From contig DAOVFI010000180.1 in assembly GCA_030673005.1 (NCBI GenBank), forward strand, positions 1 to 5,527: DNA of 5,527 bases. Direction: 5' to 3'. Under the pieces are notes generated by a model, which was not told the origin of the DNA, ran no database searches, and saw only the letters and a program-made list of their open reading frames with translations. The position numbers were made by a program, and so were the translations under genes. How positions within the stretch are numbered: the stretch's first letter is position 1; each line of letters opens with the position of its first letter. This stretch comes from Planctomycetales bacterium. GTDB taxonomy: Bacteria; Planctomycetota; Phycisphaerae; SM23-33. Shown here in pieces: positions 1 to 5,527 of the stretch.

Positions 1-1
1 C

Positions 2-709
2 GCCAACATCATCCTGGCCGACGAGATCAACCGTACCCCGCCCAAGACGCAGGCCGCCCTTCTGGAGGCCATGCAGGAACGGCAGGCGTCGATCGGCGGA
101 AAGCGCATGCCCATGAAGGACCCGTTCTTCGTGCTGGCGACGCAGAACCCCATCGAGCAGGAAGGGACTTACCCGCTGCCCGAGGCCCAGCAGGACCGGT
201 TCAGGTTCAAGATTTTCGTGGACTACCCGGACTGGGATGAGGAGTTCGATATAGTTCGCCTGACGACGGCGATCGAGGACGTCGAACTGACACCCGTACT
301 CGACGGGCCGGCCATTCTTGAGATTCAGCAAACGATCCGACGCGTGCCGGTGGCCGACCACGTGATCCAATACGCCATGCGACTGGTCCGCGCAACGCGG
401 ATCAGCGAAGGCGGCGTTCCGGGCTTTATCGAGGATTACGTCTCCTGGGGCGCCGGACCGCGAGCGTGCCAGTTCCTTATCTTCGGCGGAAAGGTACGCG
501 CAGTCCTTCACGGGCGGTACCACGTCTCCACCGAAGACATCCAGGCCGTCGCCAAGCCCGTCCTGCGGCACCGGATAATCACCAACTTCAACGCCGACGC
601 CGAGGGTTTTACGACCGACAAGATCGTCGAAATGTTGATCGACACGATCCCCGCCAAAGAAGGCGCCATCGCCGGCAGCCCCGACACCGCCGGTGTATTG
701 AAGAAATAG
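2..709 (+). CDS. MoxR-family AAA+ ATPase, C-terminal part (5' end outside the window)
   Basis: The reading frame is open from base 2 and ends at TAG 707-709, giving 235 residues. MoxR ATPases are usually about 320-335 residues, so roughly 90-100 N-terminal residues, including the Walker A loop, lie upstream. Visible in order (fragment numbering): Walker B IILADEINR (3-11, D7/E8), the family stretch TPPKTQAALLEAMQE just after it, sensor 1 VLATQNP (N49), the arginine-finger region PEAQQDRF (R66), and a sensor 2 segment GAGPRA (150-155, R154) in the lid domain, then VLRHRI near the C-terminus. All the ATPase residues expected in this part are present, so the gene looks intact. Family knowledge: MoxR proteins are cytoplasmic ATPases thought to act as chaperones with VWA-domain proteins. 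The next gene encodes a DUF58/VWA protein, which fits that pairing. The exact substrate cannot be told from sequence. Confidence 0.96.
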   Translation, partial: ANIILADEINRTPPKTQAALLEAMQERQASIGGKRMPMKDPFFVLATQNPIEQEGTYPLPEAQQDRFRFKIFVDYPDWDEEFDIVRLTTAIEDVELTPVLDGPAILEIQQTIRRVPVADHVIQYAMRLVRATRISEGGVPGFIEDYVSWGAGPRACQFLIFGGKVRAVLHGRYHVSTEDIQAVAKPVLRHRIITNFNADAEGFTTDKIVEMLIDTIPAKEGAIAGSPDTAGVLKK

Positions 710-713
710 TAAC

Positions 714-741
714 CGGTAGCCCGTAGTCGGTAGCCCGTAGT
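714..741. repeat. Perfect 14-bp tandem repeat built of alternating heptamers
   Basis: The unit CGGTAGCCCGTAGT occurs twice back to back (714-727 and 728-741). Each unit is two related heptamers, CGGTAGC and CCGTAGT, and a decayed fifth heptamer CCGTTTA follows (742-748). It lies just after the MoxR stop codon in the 88-base spacer before the DUF58 gene. No function can be assigned. It resembles low-complexity intergenic repeats that are often dispersed in large environmental genomes, but this window has only one copy. Confidence 0.8.
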
Positions 742-750
742 CCGTTTAGC

Positions 751-769
751 CGTCGTCGGTACGACGACG
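751..769. other. Perfect 8-bp inverted repeat (hairpin) in the MoxR-DUF58 spacer
   Basis: CGTCGTCG (751-758) is the exact reverse complement of CGACGACG (762-769), separated by GTA. The transcript could form a stable GC-rich stem with a three-base loop. The sequence after it (ATTCACCGG) has no T-run, so it is not a convincing Rho-independent terminator. It could be an mRNA stability or processing element between the two genes, or part of the same repeat structure as the heptamers just upstream. It ends 28 bases before the DUF58 start codon. Confidence 0.6.
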
Positions 770-786
770 ATTCACCGGAAATATAT

Positions 787-791
787 GAAGG
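787..791 (+). promoter_or_regulatory. Ribosome binding site of the DUF58 gene
   Basis: GAAGG lies 6 bases upstream of ATG 798 and supports that start. It is a moderate match to the Shine-Dalgarno consensus. Confidence 0.6.
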
Positions 792-797
792 TCGGTT

Positions 798-1730
798 ATG
801 GCAAAGACTGAATTACAGAAATATCTCGATCCGAAGGTGTTGAACAAGATTCGCCGGCTGGACTTACAGGCTCGTCTGGTGGTGGAAGGCTTCATCTCCG
901 GGATGCACAAAAGCCCGTTCAAGGGCTTCAGTGTGGAGTTCGCCGAGCACCGCGAGTATGTCCCCGGCGACGATCTCAAACACCTTGACTGGAAGGTCCT
1001 CGGCAAAACCGACCGCCTGTACATCAAGCAGTACGAGGAAGAGACCAACCTGCGTGCGACGTTCCTGGTCGATGTCAGCGAGTCGATGCGCTACGGCGAG
1101 AACGGCCGGCGCGACGGGATGAGCAAGTACCACTACGCAGCCTGCGTGGCGGCGTCGCTGGCGCAACTGCTGCTCGGTCAGCAGGACGCAGTCGGCCTGG
1201 CGACGTTCGATGAGGACCTGCGGTCGTATTTGCCTCATTCGTCCAATCCGAACCAGATCAAGGGTTTTGTCCACGCCCTGGATGTGGCCGACCTGAAGGC
1301 CAAGACGACGATAGAGCACATCTGCCACAACCTGGCAGAGAAGATCGCCCGGCGGGGGATGATCTGCCTGGTTAGCGATTTGTTTGTCGATGTTGACGGC
1401 CTGCTCCGGGGCCTCCAGCATTTCCGCCATCGTAGCCACGAGGTGATGGTGCTGCACGTGATGGACGAGGACGAATTGAAGTTTCCCTTCCAGGGCAACA
1501 CGATGTTCCGCGGCCTGGAGAATACGGGGCGTCTCACCATCGAGCCGAGAGTTTTGAGAGAAGGATACCTGGAGGCGGTGAACAACTTCTGCGCCGACGT
1601 CAAGCGTCGCTGCATCGCCGCCCAGATTGATTACAAACTTATTTCGACTGCTGATCATCTGGACGCGGCGCTGCTGTCGTTCCTCGCCGCCCGCACCGCC
1701 GCCGGAAGAAAAACCGGAGCGAAAAGATAG
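798..1730 (+). CDS. DUF58 family protein with VWA-like domain
   Basis: A 310-residue protein starting at ATG 798 and ending at TAG 1728-1730. The DUF58 hallmark is clear: HREYVPGDDLKHLDWKVLGK (51-70), followed by LYIKQYEEE (74-82). Directly after it comes a VWA-like fold with a metal-ion-dependent adhesion site: D92-V-S94-E-S96 in FLVDVSESM, a likely third-loop threonine at T170/T171, and D194 in LVSDLF. There is no signal peptide or convincing membrane segment, so the protein should be cytoplasmic; some DUF58 relatives are longer and membrane anchored. Family knowledge: DUF58 genes commonly follow moxR genes and are considered partners of the ATPase. Here the gene follows the MoxR stop by 88 bases in the same direction. 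Its C-terminal tail is basic (GRKTGAKR). The base after its stop codon is the first base of the inverted-repeat cassette, so the insertion left the gene whole. Confidence 0.95.
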   Translation: MAKTELQKYLDPKVLNKIRRLDLQARLVVEGFISGMHKSPFKGFSVEFAEHREYVPGDDLKHLDWKVLGKTDRLYIKQYEEETNLRATFLVDVSESMRYGENGRRDGMSKYHYAACVAASLAQLLLGQQDAVGLATFDEDLRSYLPHSSNPNQIKGFVHALDVADLKAKTTIEHICHNLAEKIARRGMICLVSDLFVDVDGLLRGLQHFRHRSHEVMVLHVMDEDELKFPFQGNTMFRGLENTGRLTIEPRVLREGYLEAVNNFCADVKRRCIAAQIDYKLISTADHLDAALLSFLAARTAAGRKTGAKR

Positions 1731-1759
1731 AAGGCCGCAGAGACGCAGAGAACGCAGAG
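1731..1759 (+). repeat. Left 29-bp inverted repeat of the GxxExxY cassette
   Basis: These 29 bases are the exact reverse complement of 2252-2280. The arm is itself repetitive: the octamer CGCAGAGA occurs three times (1736-1743, 1744-1751 and 1753-1760), with one extra A between the second and third copies. Identity to the partner arm stops at base 1760 inside and at base 1730 outside, where the DUF58 stop codon ends. Confidence 0.93.
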
Positions 1760-1760
1760 A

Positions 1761-1790
1761 AAATATATATATTTACAAAAGATAAAAGAT
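1761..1790 (+). promoter_or_regulatory. AT-rich leader of the GxxExxY gene (possible promoter)
   Basis: Just inside the left inverted repeat lies a perfect 14-base palindrome AAATATATATATTT (1761-1774), followed by a tandem duplication of AAAAGAT (1777-1783 and 1784-1790). This is the most AT-rich stretch of the window and lies 20-50 bases before the gene start, where a cassette-borne promoter could sit. No clearly spaced -35/-10 pair can be named, so the promoter role is a guess based on composition and position. Confidence 0.3.
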
Positions 1791-1799
1791 AACTGATTC

Positions 1800-1803
1800 G
1801 GAG
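1800..1803 (+). promoter_or_regulatory. Ribosome binding site supporting the GTG start at 1812
   Basis: GGAG lies 8 bases before GTG 1812. The codon just upstream in frame is TGA (1809-1811), so 1812 is the earliest possible start in this frame and is well placed for this site. Confidence 0.6.
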
Positions 1804-1811
1804 CGGTGTGA

Positions 1812-2243
1812 GTGAGCGAACACAACCGAGCGCGGGTATTGAGAGCTCATTTTCCGAAAGATCAATATCCGGAAAAGGATCTTACGGAAAAGATTATAGG
1901 TTGTGCTATTAGCGTACATCGTGAACTTGGCCCCGGATATTTAGAGGTTATTTATGAAAGGGCTCTGGCGTATGAATTTAGAAAACAGGGCCTTATGTTT
2001 GAACGTCAGCGGAGCGTCAAAGTTTTTTACGACGGCGTAGAGGTTGGCGAGCACAGGATAGATATTTTTGTTGAAGAGAAAGTTGTAGTTGAATTAAAGA
2101 GCGTGGAAAGGCTGACATCCAGGCACGTTGCCCAGGTTATCAGCACGTTGAAGGCCGTTGGGGTGGAGGTCGGTTTGTTGATTAATTTTGATGAGGCTCG
2201 TGTTATCGACGGAATTCAGAGAGTAGTGCTTTCAAGAAAATAA
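1812..2243 (+). CDS. GxxExxY protein, PD-(D/E)XK nuclease-like fold
   Basis: A 143-residue protein with a GTG start and TAA stop (2241-2243), close to the usual 120-140 residues of the family. The family signature is complete: LTEKIIGCAISVHRELGPG (24-42), then the namesake G42-x-x-E45-x-x-Y48 in GYLEVIY. A nuclease-like core follows: D84 in HRIDIFVEE, E94-x-K96 in VVVELKS, Q108 in HVAQVIST, and the C-terminal strand GLLINF (121-126). D84, E94 and K96 match the D...ExK arrangement of the PD-(D/E)XK superfamily, so a DNA- or RNA-cleaving activity is plausible; as far as I recall none has been shown for this family. No secretion signal or membrane segment is visible, so it should be cytoplasmic. 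It is the only gene between perfect 29-bp inverted repeats and is AT-richer than all its neighbours, which suggests horizontal arrival. It is probably unrelated in function to the MoxR cluster around it. Confidence 0.93.
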   Translation: MSEHNRARVLRAHFPKDQYPEKDLTEKIIGCAISVHRELGPGYLEVIYERALAYEFRKQGLMFERQRSVKVFYDGVEVGEHRIDIFVEEKVVVELKSVERLTSRHVAQVISTLKAVGVEVGLLINFDEARVIDGIQRVVLSRK

Positions 2244-2251
2244 TATTGAAA

Positions 2252-2280
2252 CTCTGCGTTCTCTGCGTCTCTGCGGCCTT
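2252..2280 (-). repeat. Right 29-bp inverted repeat of the GxxExxY cassette
   Basis: Exact reverse complement of 1731-1759, starting 8 bases after the GxxExxY stop codon. Its last two bases and the next four make a run of six T (2279-2284). The two arms could pair in a transcript as a 29-bp stem enclosing the whole gene. The loop of nearly 500 bases makes ordinary intrinsic termination unlikely. Homology ends at 2280, 8 bases before the ribosome binding site of the next gene. Confidence 0.93.
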
Positions 2281-2288
2281 TTTTGATT

Positions 2289-2293
2289 GGAGA
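2289..2293 (+). promoter_or_regulatory. Ribosome binding site fixing the DUF4175-like start at ATG 2299
   Basis: GGAGA lies 6 bases before ATG 2299. A longer reading from TTG 2287 is possible on paper, but this site would then lie inside the coding region, so ATG 2299 is preferred. The site is outside the inverted-repeat cassette. Confidence 0.75.
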
Positions 2294-2298
2294 CTTTT

Positions 2299-4560
2299 AT
2301 GGCGTATGATGATCTGATAACCGGCGGTGTGCGTGCGAAACTGGGTGCGTTGAAGTGGTCGCTGCGAGCGAATCTGCTCGGCGGCGCCCTGGCGTGGATA
2401 GTGTTGGCGGTGGTGGCGGGGGTCTTCCTGACGCTTGGGATCGACTACGCTCTGCACATGGACCGCGCACAGCGGGGGTTGATTATGGCGCTGACGCTGG
2501 CCGGCGTTGGGTGGGTTACCTGGCGGTTCCTGCTGCGTCCGTTACGCGTATCGATGGACGACGAGGAATTGGCTCTTGTGCTGGAGAACCATTACGGTGA
2601 CCTTGACGACCGTCTGATCAGCACCTTGCAGTTTGCAGCCGGCGGCGACCGGGTGTCCGGCAGGATAAGAGGCTCTGAGGTTCTTATTCGCAAGGTGGCC
2701 GAACAGGTCGGAAGCCTGATGGAAAAACTCGATCCGCGCGGGCCTGTGGAGTCGGGACGGACGTGGCGGCGTATGAGTATCCCGGCCGTTGCTGTGATCG
2801 TATTGGTGGTGTTCACGATCTTTAATTCATCGGTGATGGGCCTGTGGTTCCAGCGAAATATCCTTTTCGCCGACGTGGCCTGGCCGCAGGAGACCTACCT
2901 TACCATTGAAGGCGGGCGCGAGATTGACGGGGGGAGCAGACTTCAGTTCAGGGTCGTCCGGGGACGGTCCCTGCCGATAACGGTCAAGGCCGACGCCGAC
3001 CATGTCGTACCGAACGACGTTACCTTCCACATGGACTTTCCCGGACTCGGCACGGTCGCCGAGAACGTCGCAGCCGCACCTTCGGAATCCAATACCTACT
3101 TAAAGGTCTTCGAGAACGTCTCGGAGCCTTTCGAGTTCTACGTTACCGGAAACGATGACAGGACCAGGGATTGCCGCGTGGTGGTGGTTGACCCGCCGGA
3201 ATTGCTGGAGGCGAGTTTCAAGATTGATTACCCGGTGTACATGAATCGTTCGCCTCTTTCAGTTTCCCTTACCCATGGCGTGCTGGCGATCCCGCCGGGC
3301 AGCCGGGTAACACTGGCCGGGCGTGCGAACAAACCCCTCGTCGGCGCCAGGCTGATGCTTGACGGCAAAGAGGTCGGAACCGTGCGTCTGGAGCGACTGA
3401 AAAAGTTCGACGCCCCCGACGAGCGGCGTGGGCTTGTAGGGCAGTTCTTCCTGCCCGAACGCACGGGCCGGTCGTCGATGAAACTTGAATTTGAACTGAC
3501 GGACACTGAAAAGATCGAAAACCCGCGCGGGGCGGTCTATGCCATTCGCGTCGAGCCTGACCGCCCGCCTTCGGTGAGTATGAATCGCATCGGCGTCAGG
3601 GCGGACGTAACATCCCGGGCGACTATTCCGTTGCTTATACAGGTGAACGACGATCACGGCGTTACAGCGGTCGAGGTGTACGTAACGCCCGTGGCGATTT
3701 CGCCGACGACAACGGCGCCTACTACCGCGGCGGTAGCGCAGAAGTTTCTCGTCCCGCTGCCCGAGGAATCGACGGACAAAAAGGAGGTCCACCTTCGCTA
3801 CGAGCTTGACCTTGAACCGATGAAACTGAAAGTCGGGCGACTGATTCGCGTCTATACCGTCGTGCGGGACACGCTGCCGGAATCCTACGGCGGGCCTAAT
3901 ACCGGTAAAAGCCTCGTCCAGGCGTACAAGATCGTCTCGGATGAGGAACTACAGGCCGAACTGCTCCGCCTTCGCAGGGAGATCCGACAGGAATTCACCG
4001 CCGGCGTGGTTCTTCAGGCGGAGATGAAGGCCAAGGTTCGCGGCGTTGCGGATCGGATCGCTTCGGCCGGTGTCGATGCGTCGGTGCGACAGGACCTTTT
4101 CGCCGCTGCCGCGAACCAGCAGCGGATAGCGGCACAGTGCGCCGTGGCGGCGCAGCGGTTACAAAGCGTACTGGACGAGATGAATTACAATCGCGTCGGC
4201 AGTCCGGCGGACAAGCGAAAACTGGCCGGTCAAGTGATTCAGAAACTCCAGGAAATTTGTAAAAAACCTATGATTGATCTCGGCGCAAATCTGATTCGTG
4301 CGTCTAAAGAGACAGACGTCAAGGCTGCCCGGACTGTCGCCGAGGAGTCCGTTGAGACGCTGAACGACTTCTGTGAGCGACTCGAAAAAATTCTCGAGGC
4401 GATGATACAAGGGGAAAACAGGCAGGAACTGGAGAATCGCCTGAAGATAATAATCGACATCGGCACAAAGATACTGAAGGAAATCCAGGAAAAGGCGCGT
4501 AAGGATACGGGAACGATATTTGACAATACAACCAGGCCGAAGCCGGAGGAAGTAAAATGA
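2299..4560 (+). CDS. DUF4175-like membrane-anchored protein with large extracytoplasmic region
   Basis: A 753-residue protein from ATG 2299 to TGA 4558-4560. Three hydrophobic segments lie near the N-terminus: about residues 27-48, 59-79 and 160-178. Between the second and third is a soluble stretch containing LENHYGDLDDRLISTLQFA (95-113). After the third comes a long beta-rich region (about 185-545) that should face the periplasm. Its family-like motifs are FKIDYPVYMNRSP (307-319), EPDRPPSVS (419-427) and NDDHGVTAVEVYV (450-462). The C-terminal 200 residues (about 547-740) are charged, helical and coiled-coil-like, for example EELQAELLRLRREIRQEF. Membrane layout and motifs fit the DUF4175-type proteins found after moxR and DUF58 genes; family assignment is from motif memory, without a profile search. 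The last four bases overlap the next gene (ATGA), so the two are probably translationally coupled. Its role may be to scaffold or sense envelope components for the MoxR/DUF58 pair. No catalytic motif is recognised. Confidence 0.85.
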   Translation: MAYDDLITGGVRAKLGALKWSLRANLLGGALAWIVLAVVAGVFLTLGIDYALHMDRAQRGLIMALTLAGVGWVTWRFLLRPLRVSMDDEELALVLENHYGDLDDRLISTLQFAAGGDRVSGRIRGSEVLIRKVAEQVGSLMEKLDPRGPVESGRTWRRMSIPAVAVIVLVVFTIFNSSVMGLWFQRNILFADVAWPQETYLTIEGGREIDGGSRLQFRVVRGRSLPITVKADADHVVPNDVTFHMDFPGLGTVAENVAAAPSESNTYLKVFENVSEPFEFYVTGNDDRTRDCRVVVVDPPELLEASFKIDYPVYMNRSPLSVSLTHGVLAIPPGSRVTLAGRANKPLVGARLMLDGKEVGTVRLERLKKFDAPDERRGLVGQFFLPERTGRSSMKLEFELTDTEKIENPRGAVYAIRVEPDRPPSVSMNRIGVRADVTSRATIPLLIQVNDDHGVTAVEVYVTPVAISPTTTAPTTAAVAQKFLVPLPEESTDKKEVHLRYELDLEPMKLKVGRLIRVYTVVRDTLPESYGGPNTGKSLVQAYKIVSDEELQAELLRLRREIRQEFTAGVVLQAEMKAKVRGVADRIASAGVDASVRQDLFAAAANQQRIAAQCAVAAQRLQSVLDEMNYNRVGSPADKRKLAGQVIQKLQEICKKPMIDLGANLIRASKETDVKAARTVAEESVETLNDFCERLEKILEAMIQGENRQELENRLKIIIDIGTKILKEIQEKARKDTGTIFDNTTRPKPEEVK
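4545..4550 (+). promoter_or_regulatory. Strong ribosome binding site for the exported coiled-coil gene
   Basis: GGAGGA lies inside the end of the DUF4175-like gene, 6 bases before ATG 4557 and 9 before the adjacent ATG 4560. It is the best Shine-Dalgarno match at any start in the window. It slightly favours ATG 4557 by spacing and by the ATGA overlap, but either ATG is usable; they differ by one methionine. Confidence 0.75.
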
Positions 4561-5527
4561 TGAATGGAAAGACGAAAATGCGAATTGTCGGATTTATGAT
4601 GGTGTTGGGTGGATTGATACTGCTGACGTCAGCGGCCGGTCAGGGTCAGACCGTCGCTCCGCCAGTTCCGACCGGCGACGAGAAGGCCGAAAAAACCGTC
4701 GATACCGAGTTGGTTTATCGCCAGCAATACCTGAAGAAACAGTTCACAAACCTGACCCGGACGATGGTTGAGGTGGCCGAACTGCTGGCTAAGTCGGAAC
4801 CGGCGTCGTCCCGCGCTATACGTCAGGCGGTCAACCAGGCACAGCAGGCCTTTATCGACGATGACATGGACAAGGTCATCTCATACCTCAACAAAGGTCT
4901 GACGACCCTGGCGGGAACCGCCCAGGCCGGCGTGGTCGAAGAACTGAAGAACGTGCTAAGGGCGCTCCAGAGCAGCCCCCTCAGCGCCGAGGATGGGCGC
5001 AAGCGGATTAAAGAACTGAGTCAATTCCTTCAGGGCGTCAAGGCGCTGAAGGAGCGCGAAAAAAAACATCAGCACGATTCACACATCGCAGCCGAGGGCA
5101 GAAAACTCGCCGGGGAATTACGGGAACTCGGAAAAAAACTGGATTCCATGATTAAACGCCAGGTAAAGTTGCACGACGAAACCGGCAAACTTCCATCGGC
5201 CGGCAAGAAAATAGAACAACTCGCCGCCGCCCGCCGGGAGATTCGCAAACTCATCGAGGATCAGGATTCGCTCAATAAGGGTTGCGCCAAGGCCACTCCG
5301 GGCAAACTGATGGTGGCTTCGGAGAACCAGAAGGACTTGAAGGCGCGGGCCGGTAAACTGGCGGACAAACTGGGCAAACTTGGCCAAAGCGGTGGAGCGG
5401 CGAACAAGGCCGTCAAGTCCGCAGCCGCAAGCACGCGAAGCGCCGGCGAGCAGATGAAAACCGCCGCCGGCAAACTCGCCGCCACAAATTCCCCCGCCGC
5501 CGAACCGCATCAGAAACAGGCTCTCGC
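4557..5527 (+). CDS. Exported coiled-coil protein (3' end outside the window)
   Basis: The frame is open from ATG 4557 to the window end, giving 323 codons plus two bases with no stop, so the C-terminus is missing. The N-terminus is a clear signal peptide: basic MMNGKTKMR, hydrophobic core about 10-23 (IVGFMMVLGGLILL), then TSAAGQ with likely cleavage around residues 26-28. There is no cysteine at that point, so it is not a lipoprotein. A proline-rich linker (33-40) follows, then almost entirely charged, Ala/Leu/Lys/Glu-rich helix with coiled-coil character. The part after about residue 255 repeats motifs such as AGKLADKLGKLG (263-274) and AAGKLAA (304-310), a spacing seen in long helical rods. 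It overlaps the DUF4175-like stop by ATGA and so belongs to the same operon. It is probably a periplasmic partner of that protein's coiled-coil end. I do not recognise a named family or any enzyme motif. Confidence 0.88.
   Translation, partial: MMNGKTKMRIVGFMMVLGGLILLTSAAGQGQTVAPPVPTGDEKAEKTVDTELVYRQQYLKKQFTNLTRTMVEVAELLAKSEPASSRAIRQAVNQAQQAFIDDDMDKVISYLNKGLTTLAGTAQAGVVEELKNVLRALQSSPLSAEDGRKRIKELSQFLQGVKALKEREKKHQHDSHIAAEGRKLAGELRELGKKLDSMIKRQVKLHDETGKLPSAGKKIEQLAAARREIRKLIEDQDSLNKGCAKATPGKLMVASENQKDLKARAGKLADKLGKLGQSGGAANKAVKSAAASTRSAGEQMKTAAGKLAATNSPAAEPHQKQAL

Larger units (their letters stand above)
1731..2280. mobile_element. Putative 550-bp inverted-repeat cassette carrying a GxxExxY gene
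   Basis: This unit is bounded by perfect 29-bp inverted repeats (1731-1759 and 2252-2280) and contains one complete gene plus an AT-rich leader. It interrupts an otherwise tight gene cluster. Without it, the DUF58 stop codon would be 18 bases from the start of the next gene, with that gene's ribosome binding site intact. The interior is AT-richer than its surroundings: 25 of 60 bases are G/C at 1921-1980 and 21 of 60 at 2041-2100, against 40 of 60 at 3301-3360. No transposase, recombinase or clear target-site duplication is visible. It could move by means supplied elsewhere, like a MITE-type element, or could be an older cassette no longer mobile. The boundaries are seen directly; mobility is inferred. 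Confidence 0.6.

Noticed and set aside
466..726. 86-codon plus-strand frame overlapping the MoxR end
   Set aside because: The translation is a low-complexity Arg/His-rich frameshift reading of the MoxR gene and has no ribosome binding site of note.
751..778. Rho-independent terminator after the MoxR gene
   Set aside because: The stem is good but no T-run follows, and co-directional DUF58 begins 28 bases later.
864..1658. Long open frame of 264 codons on the minus strand opposite the DUF58 gene
   Set aside because: It lies wholly within a clearly recognised DUF58 gene. Its translation shows no domain and the openness is explained by codon bias of GC-rich DNA on the opposite strand.
714..1760. 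CRISPR array
   Set aside because: The repeats are 7-14 bases in direct tandem or octamers within an inverted-repeat arm, with no spacers and no cas genes.
2287..2289. TTG start for the DUF4175-like gene, adding four residues
   Set aside because: The ribosome binding site GGAGA at 2289-2293 would overlap this codon, while ATG 2299 is correctly spaced from it.
1721..2290. Target-site duplication flanking the cassette
   Set aside because: The outer flanks (GAAAAGATAG on the left, TTTTGATTGG on the right) share only a short GAT, which is not above chance.
2203..2457. Minus-strand frame running through the right inverted repeat
   Set aside because: It spans the cassette boundary and two plus-strand genes; the translation is Gln/Arg-rich repeat sequence without a domain.
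3259..3792. 177-codon minus-strand open frame inside the DUF4175-like gene
   Set aside because: Arg-rich, domain-free translation in an antisense frame of a convincing gene; a shadow.

Overview
The window is GC-rich bacterial DNA holding part of one co-directional (+ strand) gene cluster with a small foreign-looking cassette inserted in it. The cluster order is MoxR-family AAA+ ATPase, DUF58 protein with a von Willebrand A-like domain, large membrane-anchored DUF4175-like protein, then an exported coiled-coil protein. From recalled genome contexts this order is most like Planctomycetota, perhaps Phycisphaerae-type lineages. That assignment is inference; the window has no rRNA or marker gene to prove it.

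Layout: 2-709 is the C-terminal two thirds of the MoxR ATPase, with its 5' part outside the window. 710-797 is a short spacer with heptamer repeats and a perfect 8-bp hairpin. 798-1730 is the DUF58 gene. 1731-2280 is a 550-bp unit bounded by perfect 29-bp inverted repeats and carrying a single AT-richer gene for a GxxExxY-type PD-(D/E)XK-fold protein (1812-2243). 2299-4560 is the DUF4175-like gene. 4557-5527 is the start of a signal-peptide-bearing coiled-coil protein that overlaps the previous stop codon by ATGA and runs off the window end. No stretch above 300 bases lacks a gene.

How the genes fit together: MoxR ATPases are generally regarded as chaperone-like partners of VWA-domain proteins, so the MoxR and DUF58 products probably act as a cytoplasmic pair. 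The two downstream products place large beta-rich and helical domains outside the cytoplasm. The cluster may therefore link a cytoplasmic ATPase/VWA module to an envelope assembly or protein-maturation process, but its substrate is unknown.

The most notable feature is the GxxExxY cassette. Its inverted repeats begin at the base after the DUF58 stop codon and end 18 bases before the next start codon. Removing it would leave an ordinary 18-base operon gap with an intact ribosome binding site. It has no transposase, and looks like a minimal mobile or mobilised unit that landed at a gene junction.
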